Assembly: GCA_028281525.1 (NCBI GenBank)
Contig: JANQJR010000005.1
Span: 1-38,807 of the forward strand
Direction of reading: 5' to 3'
Source: Magnetovibrio sp.
GTDB lineage: Bacteria; Pseudomonadota; Alphaproteobacteria; Rhodospirillales; Magnetovibrionaceae
DNA length: 38,807 nt
In this document: positions 17,288 through 29,675 of the stretch, one piece after another
How positions within the stretch are numbered: the stretch's first letter is position 1
Layout: each line of letters starts with the position of its first letter
Made by a program: the position numbers and the translations under genes
Notes under the pieces: generated by a model
What the model was told of the DNA's origin: nothing
What the model saw: the letters and a program-made list of their open reading frames with translations, nothing else
The model's database searches: none

Positions 17288-18817
17288 TCAGTTGTTCCGC
17301 CGAGCGAAGCGCACGGCTTCTTCCGCCGCGCGGATCAGCGCCTTGGCCTTGTTGCAGCTTTCCTGGTATTCGCCTTCTTGGGTGGAATCCGCGACCACGC
17401 CGCCGCCGGCCTGGGCATACAGATAGCCGTCCTTGATCACGGCGGTGCGCAAGGCGATGCAGGTGTCCATTTCCCCATCCGCGCCGAAGTAACCGATGCA
17501 GCCCGCGTAGATGCCGCGTTTTTCCGGTTCCAACTCGTCGATGATTTCCATGGCGCGGACTTTGGGTGCGCCGGACACGGTGCCCGCCGGGAACCCGGCG
17601 TAAAGCGCGTCGATGGCGTCCTTGCCATCCGCGATTTCGCCCTCGACGTTGGAGACGATGTGCATCACGTGGCTGTAGCGCTCGATGATGTAGCTGTCGG
17701 TGACGTTGACCGTGCCCACTTTTGCGACCCGGCCGACGTCGTTGCGGCCCAGGTCCAGGAGCATCAGGTGCTCCGCGCGCTCCTTGGGATCGGCCAACAG
17801 GTCTTCTTCCAGGGCATCGTCCTCGGCGGGCGTTACGCCGCGCGGGCGGGTGCCCGCGATGGGGCGGATGGTGACCGTGTCGTCGCGCAGGCGCACCAGG
17901 ATTTCTGGGCTGGACCCGGCCACTTGAAACGCGCCGAATTCCAGGAAGAACAGAAACGGTGACGGGTTGACCCGGCGCAGCGAGCGGTAGAACGCGAACG
18001 ACGGCAGGGTGAACGGCAGCTTGAAGCGCTGGCTCAACACCACCTGGAAGATGTCGCCCGCAAGAATGTACTCTTTGGCCTTGTCCACCATGTCGTAGAA
18101 ACCGGACTTTTCCATGTTGGACACGGGCTCCGGCAGGTCCAGCGCTTCGCTTTCCACCGGTTGGGGCGGTAGCGGGCTTTCGAAATCCTGGATGGTGCGC
18201 GCGAGGCGTTCTTGCGCGGCCTCGAACGCCGCTTCGGCGCTGACCTCGGCTTCGGGATAGACCGGCGTGACCACGAACACGTTGTCGGACGCGTTGTCGA
18301 AGATCGCAATCACCGTGGGACGCAAAAACATCCCGTCCGGAACGTTGAGGACATCCGGGTTGGCGTCGGGGATGCGCTCCACCAGCCGCACGCTGTCGTA
18401 CGAAAGGTACCCGATCAATCCGGCGGCCATGGGTGGCAGCACCCCATGTGTTTCGGGGGGCATGTCGATGCGACTTTCTGCCATCAGTGCGCGCAACGAT
18501 TTCAAGGTGCCGTCCGCTTCGGAGACCGGGCAGGGGACAAACGCTTCGGGGTCGCTCAAAGCCGTGCGGTTGATTTCCGCGGCATTGCCGATTGCGCGCC
18601 ACACCAGATCGGGGCGGCAGCCGACGAAGGAATAACGTCCGCGGTTGGCGCCGCCTTCCACCGATTCCAACAAAAAGCCCAGGCTATCCTGACCCACCAG
18701 CTTCAGGTACGCCGACACGGGCGTGTCTAGATCGCCCACCAGCGTGGTCCACACCGCCTGGGCGCGGCCATCCGCATAAGCCTTTTCAAAGTCCGAAATG
18801 CTGGGGTTCAGATCCAT
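17288..18817 (-). CDS. trpE: Anthranilate synthase component I TrpE
   Basis: TrpE makes anthranilate from chorismate with ammonia from TrpG, the committed step of tryptophan synthesis. The 509-aa protein has the N-terminal LLES (49-52) linked in the family to tryptophan feedback inhibition. The chorismate-binding domain shows FQVVLSQRF, SSPEILVRL, PIAGTRPRG, DLGRNDVGRV, HIVSNVEG, FPAGTVSGAPK, and GGGVVADSTQEGEY near the end. It starts 27 bp after ppiD, so ppiD-trpE are probably co-transcribed. Its normal downstream partner trpG is absent here; the next gene is convergent. Confidence 0.97.
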   Translation of the reverse strand: MDLNPSISDFEKAYADGRAQAVWTTLVGDLDTPVSAYLKLVGQDSLGFLLESVEGGANRGRYSFVGCRPDLVWRAIGNAAEINRTALSDPEAFVPCPVSEADGTLKSLRALMAESRIDMPPETHGVLPPMAAGLIGYLSYDSVRLVERIPDANPDVLNVPDGMFLRPTVIAIFDNASDNVFVVTPVYPEAEVSAEAAFEAAQERLARTIQDFESPLPPQPVESEALDLPEPVSNMEKSGFYDMVDKAKEYILAGDIFQVVLSQRFKLPFTLPSFAFYRSLRRVNPSPFLFFLEFGAFQVAGSSPEILVRLRDDTVTIRPIAGTRPRGVTPAEDDALEEDLLADPKERAEHLMLLDLGRNDVGRVAKVGTVNVTDSYIIERYSHVMHIVSNVEGEIADGKDAIDALYAGFPAGTVSGAPKVRAMEIIDELEPEKRGIYAGCIGYFGADGEMDTCIALRTAVIKDGYLYAQAGGGVVADSTQEGEYQESCNKAKALIRAAEEAVRFARRNN

Positions 18818-18844
18818 CCGCCCATATCCTTCATCAAGCGCAGC

Positions 18845-20740
18845 TTATTGCAAGGCTTGGATCATGGCGTTTTGGTTGAGGCTCACCCCGTACGTGCCTT
18901 CCAGGGCGGCGCTCAATTGCGCCAGCAGGTCGTTCTGCATGGTCTCCGCGGTTTCCTCGGCCACTTGGGCATAGACGGGATTGCCGGGGTCGGGCAGGAC
19001 GGTAGCGATTTCGGTGAGCTTGGCGACCGTGTGTGCGCCGGTTCCGGGCGACGATACCACCTGGCCCTGCTGCAAGGCGAACAGGTCGGTGATCACATTG
19101 GCGGGCAGGGAAATTTGCGCGAGCCCGTCACCGTCGCGGGTGAAGAGCTGGGTGGCGGCGGCTGTGAGACCCAGGGACGCCGCCACGGCGTTTGCGGTTT
19201 CGCCGGCTTCCAGGCGAGACTTGACGGTGTTTGCCAGTTCGGCCGCCATCTGGGCGCGCTTGTCCCGGTCCCAGGCCTGGGTGAGTTCCTGCATCACGGT
19301 GTCGAGCGGGCGCAACGCGGGTGGCGTGACGCCATCGACGCGCACCACGAAGAAGGCGGTGCCGTCCTCGGCTTCGACCAGGGTGCTATCCTGTCCATCC
19401 CCCAGTTGGAAGCCTTCGCGGACGATATCCGCGGCATGCGGCGCAAGGGCGGGTTGGCCGCCTGGCGTCAGGGCCTGGGCGTCCACGGCCGGCAGCACGG
19501 TCAATTCGATGCCCAATTCGCGCGCGGCCTCTTCAAACGTCATGCCGCCGCCGAGCAAGTCCTCCATCCGGTTGGACAGATCGAACAGAGAGTCATAGGC
19601 GCGGTCCAGTTTCACCGCCTGGGTGAGTTCGGCGCGCACGTCGGCCAGCGGTTTGACGACGACGGGGGTGATGTCGCTTACCTGAATCACGTGCCAGCCC
19701 AGCGGGCTTTGCAGCGGCTGGGTGTGCGCACCCTTGGCAAGCGCGAACACGGCGGTGGAAATGTCCGCGCTCAGGTTCGCGGCGGTGGCGCTGGTGAAGT
19801 CGCCGATGTCCACCATGGCGGGATTGGCGCCGACTTCTTTGGCGACGTCGTCGAGGCTTCTGCCGCTGTCCAGCAGGGACTTGGCGTTAAGCGCCGCCGC
19901 TTCGTCTTGAACCAGAATTTGGCGAAGCTTGCGCGTTTCGGGGGTCAGGTATTCCGCTTCCCGCTCGTCATAGGCCGCCTGAACGTCGGCTTCGCTGACG
20001 GTGATCGTTTCCGCGATGGCGTCGGCGCGCAGCACCACGGCGGTGAGGCTGCGGTATTCCGGAGCCATGAAGTTGGCGGCGTTGTCTTGATGGTATTGGG
20101 CCAGTTCGGCCTGCGTCGGCGCGGGCACATTTTTCAGCGCCGCGTATGCGATGCGCACCACGTCTGCTGAGCGTAGCTCTTTCGCATGTGCATAAAGCGC
20201 ATCCACCAGTCCCTTGGGCGCCAGCGCGCCTTGGCTGATGGGGCTCAGGTACTGCTGGCGGGCCATGTTGGTGCGCACTTCGGCGACGTAGCGGTCTTCG
20301 GTGTAGCCACTGCGCGTCAGGGTGTTGATATAGATGTTGCGGTCGAACAGCCCGGTGTCGTTGAAGAAGTTCGGGGTGCGCCGGATTTCGTCCACCACCA
20401 CGGTGTCGGGCACGAACAGGCCGATGTCGCGCGCGCCCTCGTTGATCAGTTGGGATTGCACCAAACGGCTCGCCAACATGTTGCCGAGCCCCATGGCAAG
20501 CGCTTGTTGCTGGGTGATGTCCTGGCCGAAGAGTTGGCTCATGCGGTCCAGTTCGCGCCTGAATTCGGCGCGGAAGGCCTCGATCGGGATTTCCGTTTGG
20601 CCCACGGTGGCGAGCGATTCGCTTGCCGCGCGGCCGCGAAAGATGTCGCCGATGCCCCAGGCCGCGAAGCTCAGGATCAGTAGACCCAGGAACGCCTTGA
20701 CGAAGATGGATTTGACGGATTTGCGCAAGAATTCGAGCAT
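18845..20740 (-). CDS. ppiD: PpiD/SurA-type periplasmic peptidyl-prolyl isomerase/chaperone
   Basis: The 631-aa protein is anchored by an N-terminal helix (about 15-33, after a basic start) with the rest in the periplasm. A SurA_N-like chaperone region covers about 40-200. A parvulin-type domain spans about 250-365 (RKLRQILV ... SPLGWHVIQVSD), and a second degenerate rotamase-like part follows. PpiD-type proteins help outer-membrane and exported proteins fold at the Sec exit; the alphaproteobacterial orthologues commonly precede trpE, as here. It is divergent from the 65-aa membrane protein gene across a 249-bp gap. Confidence 0.9.
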   Translation of the reverse strand: MLEFLRKSVKSIFVKAFLGLLILSFAAWGIGDIFRGRAASESLATVGQTEIPIEAFRAEFRRELDRMSQLFGQDITQQQALAMGLGNMLASRLVQSQLINEGARDIGLFVPDTVVVDEIRRTPNFFNDTGLFDRNIYINTLTRSGYTEDRYVAEVRTNMARQQYLSPISQGALAPKGLVDALYAHAKELRSADVVRIAYAALKNVPAPTQAELAQYHQDNAANFMAPEYRSLTAVVLRADAIAETITVSEADVQAAYDEREAEYLTPETRKLRQILVQDEAAALNAKSLLDSGRSLDDVAKEVGANPAMVDIGDFTSATAANLSADISTAVFALAKGAHTQPLQSPLGWHVIQVSDITPVVVKPLADVRAELTQAVKLDRAYDSLFDLSNRMEDLLGGGMTFEEAARELGIELTVLPAVDAQALTPGGQPALAPHAADIVREGFQLGDGQDSTLVEAEDGTAFFVVRVDGVTPPALRPLDTVMQELTQAWDRDKRAQMAAELANTVKSRLEAGETANAVAASLGLTAAATQLFTRDGDGLAQISLPANVITDLFALQQGQVVSSPGTGAHTVAKLTEIATVLPDPGNPVYAQVAEETAETMQNDLLAQLSAALEGTYGVSLNQNAMIQALQ

Positions 20741-20989
20741 GACGGCGGGCTTTCCTCGGCGGGACCTTAAAACATAAAGGATTCCGGGAGAATCAAACGC
20801 GCCCCCGGCGGTGGTGGCGCATCATAAAAGGGGGGTGGCGAGGGGGCAAGCGGGGATTGCCTCCAACGGGGCGAGCATACACCCCACAATAATCGAGTCC
20901 GGACCCTTGGTTGCGTACAGGGGGTTTGTAAGTACACAAGAGTTTGCTAGTATACGCTCATCCATTTTCGGATCAGAGGGAGTGTATTC
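20741..20989. other. Divergent intergenic region, ppiD / 65-aa gene
   Basis: This 249-bp gap has no ORF I would support. It must hold the ppiD promoter (-) and the promoter of the small gene (+). The stretch TTTGCTAGTATACGCT at 20943-20958 contains a plausible extended -10 for the latter. No hairpin or repeat stands out. Confidence 0.4.
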
Positions 20990-21187
20990 ATGATCGTTTT
21001 ACGTCTGGCCGTCTTCTTCATGGCGTTCGTCACTGTCGCCGGATCGCTGACCTTGGTGGCGCTGCTGACGGACTTGGGCATCAGCCACACCATCGGCATC
21101 ATCGGTTCCGTGGTCGTCGGTCTGATCGCAGCCGTCCCGGCGGCCTATATCATTGCGGACAAGATGTCGGAAGGCATGCAAGGTTAG
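20990..21187 (+). CDS. Small two-helix membrane protein
   Basis: The 65-aa protein consists of two hydrophobic helices (about 5-27 and 34-56) joined by a short DLGISHT turn, with a short charged C-terminus (DKMSEGMQG). Similar tiny alphaproteobacterial proteins have been labelled 'CTP synthetase' in databases, apparently because they lie near pyrG. Nothing here resembles that enzyme, which is encoded separately at 23774. Function unknown. ATG 20990 follows GAGGGAG at suitable spacing, and a very strong terminator starts 24 bp after the stop, so it is a single-gene unit. Confidence 0.75.
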   Translation: MIVLRLAVFFMAFVTVAGSLTLVALLTDLGISHTIGIIGSVVVGLIAAVPAAYIIADKMSEGMQG

Positions 21188-21211
21188 CCGCATCCCCCAA
21201 TCAAGAACCCG

Positions 21212-21246
21212 AACGGGGCACGGTGAAAACCGTGCCCCGTTTTTTT
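21212..21246 (+). terminator. Very strong intrinsic terminator
   Basis: ACGGGGCACGGT (21213-21224) and ACCGTGCCCCGT (21229-21240) form a perfect 12-bp stem with a GAAA tetraloop, followed by a run of T through 21246. It ends the 65-aa gene and isolates the AT-rich gene that follows. Confidence 0.97.
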
Positions 21247-21339
21247 ATGAACTGTGTCACTAAAGTTGATTTATATTTCAATTTTTAGAAGAATAGAAAA
21301 TAGATCATGATGCAATATGATTGAACATGGAGGAGAATC

Positions 21340-22200
21340 GTGTTTACTGGATTATTTGATTTTTTTAATCAAGGTTGGGTTGGGTCCTTGATTGGTTTGA
21401 TTGGCATCACGATTGGTGTTGTTGGTATTTTTTCTTATAAAATAGCTAGAAGTTCTCCTAGGTTAGTATTTCAAAAGTATTCTCTTAGACTATTGGGGAG
21501 AGATGAAAACTCATTGCCTCCTGAAGTGAAGGTGACATATAAAGGAGAAGAAGTTCAAAGGCTTACTAAGTCATCTTTTGTTTTTTGGAATAAAGGGACA
21601 GAAACGCTTGATGGTAAAAATATTGTAAGAGATGATCCTTTGACTCTTGTTTTTGATGAAGGTGTTCAAATACTTAGCTATAATATCATTAAGGTAACTA
21701 AGGATGTAAATAAATTCTTTGTTTCAAGGGCAGAAAATAAAAACAACTCACTTGTTTTATATTTTGATTATTTAGATTCTGATGACGGCGCTGTGCTGGA
21801 AATACTTCATGACGGAGCGCAGCGTTATCCAAAAATAGCTGGCACAATAAAAGGTATGCCTGAAGCATGCACTGATCTAGGTCGGTTGATGGTCAACAGG
21901 TCTATTGGAAAAGATAAAACGCTTATGTCTAAAATAATGTTGAACCCAAAGAGTATGATGGTGCTTATATTATTTCTTGGTATTTCTATGGTTATTTTTG
22001 GCCTTTTACCACCTGATGCCAGAGAGGCTATTGCCTTATACCTTCCAAAAAAGGAGAGTGCGGCTGAAGGGATTGTAAATGAGCCCTGGTTTTTAGTTCT
22101 TTTTGGGATCTTTTATTCTTTAGTACCTATTATATTTTTTTGGTCAAAACGAAAGAAATTCCCAAAACAATTGGAATGGGAAGACATGGATATTCTTTAA
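21340..22200 (+). CDS. AT-rich orphan membrane protein of unknown function
   Basis: The 286-aa protein has an N-terminal membrane helix (about 13-33) and a soluble domain of about 40-195 rich in predicted strands (VKVTYKGEEVQRLTKSSFVFW, core YKGEEVQRLTKSSFVFW; then LVFDEGVQILSY and LVLYFDYLDSDDGAVLEILH). Two C-terminal helices follow (about 205-227 and 245-268). I recall similar uncharacterised proteins in other bacteria but know no function. Start is GTG 21340 after GGAGGAG (21329-21335), a strong RBS. Base composition falls to roughly 35-40% GC by eye, against about 60% around it, and codons shift to A/T endings, strongly suggesting recent transfer. It sits between a strong terminator and tpiA, and no integrase or transposase is present. 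Confidence 0.8.
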   Translation: MFTGLFDFFNQGWVGSLIGLIGITIGVVGIFSYKIARSSPRLVFQKYSLRLLGRDENSLPPEVKVTYKGEEVQRLTKSSFVFWNKGTETLDGKNIVRDDPLTLVFDEGVQILSYNIIKVTKDVNKFFVSRAENKNNSLVLYFDYLDSDDGAVLEILHDGAQRYPKIAGTIKGMPEACTDLGRLMVNRSIGKDKTLMSKIMLNPKSMMVLILFLGISMVIFGLLPPDAREAIALYLPKKESAAEGIVNEPWFLVLFGIFYSLVPIIFFWSKRKKFPKQLEWEDMDIL

Positions 22201-22320
22201 TATTTTGTCCTTAGAATCCCACCCCAAAGAGTATGTCGCTGTTGGGTTGCGTCGTGGTAAAACCGGCGCAAATCGAACTTTCGTCAATAGAACGACACCA
22301 TATCCGGGGAGGAGTACCCA

Positions 22321-23079
22321 ATGAGCGCACGCCGCACCTTGATCGCTGGCAACTGGAAGATGAACATGTTGAGCGCGGACGCCAAGGCTTTGGCCGGCGG
22401 CTTGGCCGAAAAGTTGAATGTGGCTGGCGACGCCAACTTCGAAATGCTGGTGTGCCCGCCGGCGATTCTGATTCCGGTGGTGGCCGACGCCATTTCCGGC
22501 TCCGCGATGCAACTGGGGTCGCAAGACAATCACATGAACGAAAAGGGTGCGCACACCGGCGATACCGCCGCGGCTCAAGTCAAGGACGCGGGTTGCGGCT
22601 ACGCCATCGTCGGCCACTCGGAACGCCGCACCGATCACGGCGAAAGCGATGAAACTGTCAAAGCCAAGGCGGCAAGCGCTCAGGCCAACGGACTGACGGC
22701 TGTGATCTGCATTGGCGAAACGGAAGCGGAGCGCGACGCGGGTAAGACGCTCGACGTCAACGGATCGCAAATCGCCGGGTCCGTGCCGGACGGCTCCACC
22801 GCCGCCAACACCGTGATCGCGTACGAGCCGGTGTGGGCCATCGGCACCGGGCGCACACCCACCACCGACGAAGTCCAAGAGGTCCACGCCTTCATCCGCG
22901 CAGAGCTTGCGAAAAAGATCGGTCAGGACGAAGCGGACAAGACCCGCATCCTCTACGGCGGCTCCATGAATCCGGGCAACGCCAAGGACTTGCTGGCGCT
23001 TGCCGACGTGGATGGCGGCCTCATCGGCGGCGCAAGCCTCAAGGTCGACGACTTCTGGGCGGTGGCCGAAAGCGCCTGA
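22321..23079 (+). CDS. tpiA: Triosephosphate isomerase
   Basis: TpiA interconverts dihydroxyacetone phosphate and glyceraldehyde 3-phosphate in glycolysis. The 252-aa TIM barrel has K13 in GNWKMN, catalytic H99 in VGHSERR, catalytic E169 in AYEPVWAIGTG, and the phosphate loop in YGGSMNPGN and GLIGGASL. GGGGAGGAG precedes ATG 22321. Because the 65-aa gene upstream ends in a terminator and the AT-rich gene is foreign, its promoter is probably in the 120 bp at 22201-22320. A degenerate intergenic repeat follows it. Confidence 0.97.
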   Translation: MSARRTLIAGNWKMNMLSADAKALAGGLAEKLNVAGDANFEMLVCPPAILIPVVADAISGSAMQLGSQDNHMNEKGAHTGDTAAAQVKDAGCGYAIVGHSERRTDHGESDETVKAKAASAQANGLTAVICIGETEAERDAGKTLDVNGSQIAGSVPDGSTAANTVIAYEPVWAIGTGRTPTTDEVQEVHAFIRAELAKKIGQDEADKTRILYGGSMNPGNAKDLLALADVDGGLIGGASLKVDDFWAVAESA

Positions 23080-23091
23080 CTTTCAAAAAGT

Positions 23092-23176
23092 GTCATTGCG
23101 CGCGCAGCGAAGTGGTCCATATCTATCGAAACGATGATTCTGGATCGCTTCGTTGCTGACGTGCCTCTGGGTGACG
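23092..23176. repeat. Degenerate copy of palindromic intergenic repeat
   Basis: Starts GTCATTGCG, then GCAGCGAAG, then CTGGATCGCTTCG, and ends near GTGACG. This is the same order of elements as the intact 82-bp repeat at 25429-25510 and the widespread GTCATTGCGAG...GCAATCC(A)...family of bacterial intergenic palindromes. The two arms have decayed and no longer match perfectly. Confidence 0.65.
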
Positions 23177-23241
23177 GGAAAGGTCAATTTTCCCTAGCCT
23201 TTTGACCGCTAAAAGACTAAAAAGCGCGCAACGTTACACCA

Positions 23242-23268
23242 GAGCCCGGAGACGTCTCCGGGTTCTTT
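23242..23268 (+). terminator. GC-rich hairpin between tpiA and secG
   Basis: GAGCCCGGAGAC (23242-23253) is directly followed by its near-perfect complement GTCTCCGGGTTC (23254-23265, one G-T pair), then TTT. The centre cannot pair fully, but about 9 bp remain. It may be a tpiA terminator or an RNA-stability hairpin ahead of secG. Confidence 0.5.
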
Positions 23269-23284
23269 AGTTGGAAAACGAACC

Positions 23285-23641
23285 ATGTTGACTGTTTTGC
23301 TGGTTATTCACGTTCTGGTCACCATCGCGCTGATCGCCATCGTCTTGGTGCAGAAAAGCGAAGGGGGCGCGCTTGGCATCGGCGGTTCCGGTGGCTCCGG
23401 CGGCGGCATGGGCGGCTTCATGACCGGGCGCGAGCAGGCCAACCTGCTGACCCGCACCACGGCGGTGCTGGCGGCCCTGTTTATGGGGTTGAGCTTGGCC
23501 ATCGCCATCATCACCAACAACAGCTCCGAAGGCGACTCGATCCTCGATTCGGTCGAAACCCCGGCCCAGACGGCCCCCGCGCCAGTGATGCCGGTGGAAC
23601 CGCAAGCCCCCGCCGCACCCAGTGCGCCGGTTGCGGAATAA
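23285..23641 (+). CDS. secG: Protein translocase subunit SecG
   Basis: SecG assists the SecYE channel in protein export. The 118-aa protein has the two-helix layout: helix 1 at about 3-22, the conserved cytoplasmic KSEGGALGIGG and glycine-rich loop (about 24-46), then helix 2 at about 57-77. The C-terminal 35 residues are a Pro/Ala-rich tail, as common in alphaproteobacteria. ATG 23285 lies just after GGAAAACGAACC. It precedes pyrG and a good terminator lies between them. Confidence 0.94.
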   Translation: MLTVLLVIHVLVTIALIAIVLVQKSEGGALGIGGSGGSGGGMGGFMTGREQANLLTRTTAVLAALFMGLSLAIAIITNNSSEGDSILDSVETPAQTAPAPVMPVEPQAPAAPSAPVAE

Positions 23642-23705
23642 GGTGCCAGCACCCGGGTTTGCCCACGTTTTCCGGGGCTTTCGCGCAATGCTTCAAATCC
23701 ATGAC

Positions 23706-23734
23706 AAAAGGCGGCACGCGATGGCCGCCTTTTT
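23706..23734 (+). terminator. Intrinsic terminator of secG
   Basis: AAAAGGCGGC (23706-23715) and GCCGCCTTTT (23724-23733) form a perfect 10-bp stem with an 8-base loop, ending in a T-run. It separates secG from pyrG, which starts 40 bp on. Confidence 0.9.
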
Positions 23735-23767
23735 CGTTTTACACACCACTCTATTTGGCTATTTTGA

Positions 23768-25408
<1,641 letters not shown>

Positions 25409-25428
25409 TTTGAATGCAACCCTTTCCG

Positions 25429-25510
25429 TCATTGCGAGGAGCAACGCGACGAAGCAATCCAGATCAGTCATCCAACCTGGATTGCCGCACGCCTGCGGCG
25501 CTCGCAATGA
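25429..25510. repeat. Intact 82-bp palindromic intergenic repeat
   Basis: Outer arms TCATTGCGAG (25429-25438) and CTCGCAATGA (25501-25510) are perfect complements. Inner arms GCAATCCAG (25454-25462) and CTGGATTGC (25477-25485) are also perfect. Between them lies the GACGAAG stretch typical of a repeat family seen between genes in many bacterial genomes. It ends 27 bp before kdsA. It could fold in RNA, or be a non-autonomous mobile element. Confidence 0.85.
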
Positions 25511-25537
25511 TAAAATGAAGGCTTGAAGAAGGTACAA

Positions 25538-27695
<2,158 letters not shown>

Positions 27696-27819
27696 GGGTG
27701 CAGGCACGTCGCAGACCGACCTTCCGATTTTAGGGTGCGTTTTTTTTGCGAACAGCCATGTTTTTTCCGCTGGGTGTGATTACATGGAGAGGCGCAACAC
27801 ACATGCGAGTGGTTAGCTC

Positions 27820-28998
27820 ATGAAGATGAAGATCAGTGGAATACGCGAGTTTTTCAAACTCGAAGCGTCAGGCGGGATTTTTCTGATCATCGCCGCGGCC
27901 TTGGCCCTGTTGATGGCGAATTCGCCCTTGAACGGCTTATACATCGATGCTCTGCAGATTCCTGTTGAGGTCAAGGTAGGCGCCCTGGAAATCGCCAAAC
28001 CGTTGTTGCTGTGGATCAACGATGGCCTGATGGCCGTGTTTTTCTTTCTGGTCGGGCTGGAGATCAAGCGTGAATTCCTGGAAGGCGAGTTGTCTACGAC
28101 GTCCCAGGTGATCTTGCCGACCATGGCGGCGGTCGGCGGCATGGCCGGGCCCGCTTTGATCTACACCTACATTAACCAGGGCAACCTGGAAAATATGAAC
28201 GGATGGGCCATTCCCGCTGCCACCGACATCGCGTTTGCCTTGGGTGTTTTGGCGCTTTTGGGAAAGCGCGTTCCTCTGTCGCTGAAGGTCCTCTTGACCG
28301 CCATTGCGATTATTGACGACTTGGGCGCGATCATCATCATCGCGCTGTTCTATACGGCGAATTTGTCGGTGATCTCTTTGGCGCTCGGTGCCGTGTTCAT
28401 CGTCGCCCTCATCGTCGCCAACCAGATGAAGGTGGTGCGGCCCGCAGCATACATCTTGTTGGGTGTTGGTTTGTGGGTATGCGTGCTCAAGTCCGGCGTG
28501 CACGCCACCTTGGCGGGTGTGATTACGGCGCTTGCGATTCCTTTGCGGACCGATGACGAAGAGGCCCCGTCCATGTTGAAGGATCTGGAACATGTGCTCC
28601 ACCCTTGGGTTGCGTTCATGATTCTGCCCATATTCGCTTTTGCCAATGCCGGTGTGTCGTTTGCGGGTATGGGCATTGAGGCCTTTATCGAACCGGTCAA
28701 GCTCGGCATTTCGCTGGGCCTGTTCTTCGGCAACCAGATCGGCATTATGTTGATGTTGTTCCTCGGCATTCGCTTGGTGGGATCGCCCATGCCTACTGGC
28801 GCGAATTGGTTCAATCTTTGGGGCGTTTCGCTGTTGTGCGGCGTGGGCTTCACCATGAGTTTGTTCATCGGCTCTCTGGCGTTTGAGCATTCATCGTTCG
28901 ATGCTCCCATTCGCCTGGGCGTGTTGACCGGATCGATCGTTTCGGCAATATGCGGGTATTTTATGCTGCGCTTTTCCTTGCCGAGACCCGGGGTTTAG
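27820..28998 (+). CDS. nhaA: Na+/H+ antiporter NhaA
   Basis: NhaA expels sodium in exchange for protons, giving salt and alkaline pH tolerance. The 392-aa protein has about 12 membrane helices. D136 lies in TDIAFALG and the ion-binding pair D166-D167 in AIIDDLGA, equivalent to D133 and D163/D164 of the E. coli protein. The NDGLMAVFFFLVGLEIKRE stretch (core GLMAVFFFLVGLEIKRE) is characteristic. ATG 27820 has no clear RBS; ATG 27826 is also in frame. It stands alone with 124 bp upstream, which include a T8 run (27743-27750) that may belong to eno termination. A marine or saline habitat would fit. Confidence 0.96.
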   Translation: MKMKISGIREFFKLEASGGIFLIIAAALALLMANSPLNGLYIDALQIPVEVKVGALEIAKPLLLWINDGLMAVFFFLVGLEIKREFLEGELSTTSQVILPTMAAVGGMAGPALIYTYINQGNLENMNGWAIPAATDIAFALGVLALLGKRVPLSLKVLLTAIAIIDDLGAIIIIALFYTANLSVISLALGAVFIVALIVANQMKVVRPAAYILLGVGLWVCVLKSGVHATLAGVITALAIPLRTDDEEAPSMLKDLEHVLHPWVAFMILPIFAFANAGVSFAGMGIEAFIEPVKLGISLGLFFGNQIGIMLMLFLGIRLVGSPMPTGANWFNLWGVSLLCGVGFTMSLFIGSLAFEHSSFDAPIRLGVLTGSIVSAICGYFMLRFSLPRPGV

Positions 28999-29168
28999 GC
29001 GCGATGTTCCAGACGCGATGTTTTCAGGCGGGGGCGGGGCGTTCGCGCCGGGCCGGTTAGCGTTGCTCAGAGTGGCGGTGCCTGCCTTCCGTTCGGTTTG
29101 GGTCTGCCGCCATCCGTGATAGCATGGCGTTCTCACGTATTCGGCCACGATGATGGGTGGAAAATCAT
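28999..29168. other. Intergenic region nhaA / GFA gene
   Basis: 170 bp with a G-rich stretch near 29030. I see no ORF, clear terminator or repeat. GGGTGG at 29155-29160 may act as ribosome binding site for the next gene. Confidence 0.3.
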
Positions 29169-29612
29169 ATGAGCGATCAAGGCAAGAAGACCGGCGGCTG
29201 CCTGTGCGGCGCGGTGCGTTTCGAAGTCGAAGAACCTGTTGCCGATTTCGGTGCGTGCCATTGCTCCATGTGCCGCAAGTGGGCGGGCGGTCCGTTGCTG
29301 GCGACGCACAACACACCCAACGTGAAGTTCACAGGCGAAGAGAACCTTGGACGCTATCAATCGTCCGACTGGGCGGAACGGGGTTTTTGCAAGGTGTGCG
29401 GATCGAATCTGTTCTATCATCTCATCCCCGACGGGGAATACTTCATGATGACTGGGGCGTTCGACGACGACAGCGGTTTGGCGATGGTCTCTCAAGTGTT
29501 CATCGACGAAAAGCCGGACGGCTACGCCTTCGCCAACGAAACCCAAAATATGACCGGTGCGGAAATCTTCGCTATGTTCGCGCCTGAAGGCGGCGATGAC
29601 ATACAATCGTAA
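29169..29612 (+). CDS. GFA-family zinc protein
   Basis: The 147-aa protein belongs to the GFA fold family, named after a glutathione-dependent formaldehyde-activating enzyme. Zinc ligands are visible as C11-x-C13 (GGCLCGAVRF), C30-x-C32-x2-C35 (ACHCSMCRKW) and the pair in FCKVCGSNL. Most bacterial members have no proven activity, so a formaldehyde role is not assured. I choose ATG 29169; a GTG at 29157 would add four residues. It lies 63 bp before the polyphosphate kinase gene. Confidence 0.88.
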   Translation: MSDQGKKTGGCLCGAVRFEVEEPVADFGACHCSMCRKWAGGPLLATHNTPNVKFTGEENLGRYQSSDWAERGFCKVCGSNLFYHLIPDGEYFMMTGAFDDDSGLAMVSQVFIDEKPDGYAFANETQNMTGAEIFAMFAPEGGDDIQS

Positions 29613-29675
29613 TACATGCTATGATTCCTTTTGCGCGCCAAGACGTTAAAGCGTCACTGCGGAAGGGAAGGGATC

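Noticed and set aside
20990-21187. Calling the 65-aa membrane protein 'CTP synthetase'
   Set aside because: It is only two hydrophobic helices; the true CTP synthase is at 23774-25408.
21355-21371. TTGATT-TTTTT-AATCAA palindrome as an FNR/Anr site
   Set aside because: Spacer is too long for the TTGAT-N4-ATCAA pattern and it lies inside the start of a coding region in AT-rich DNA.
27696-27819. T8 run after eno as an intrinsic terminator
   Set aside because: No convincing stem precedes the T-run; only 4-bp arms can be drawn.
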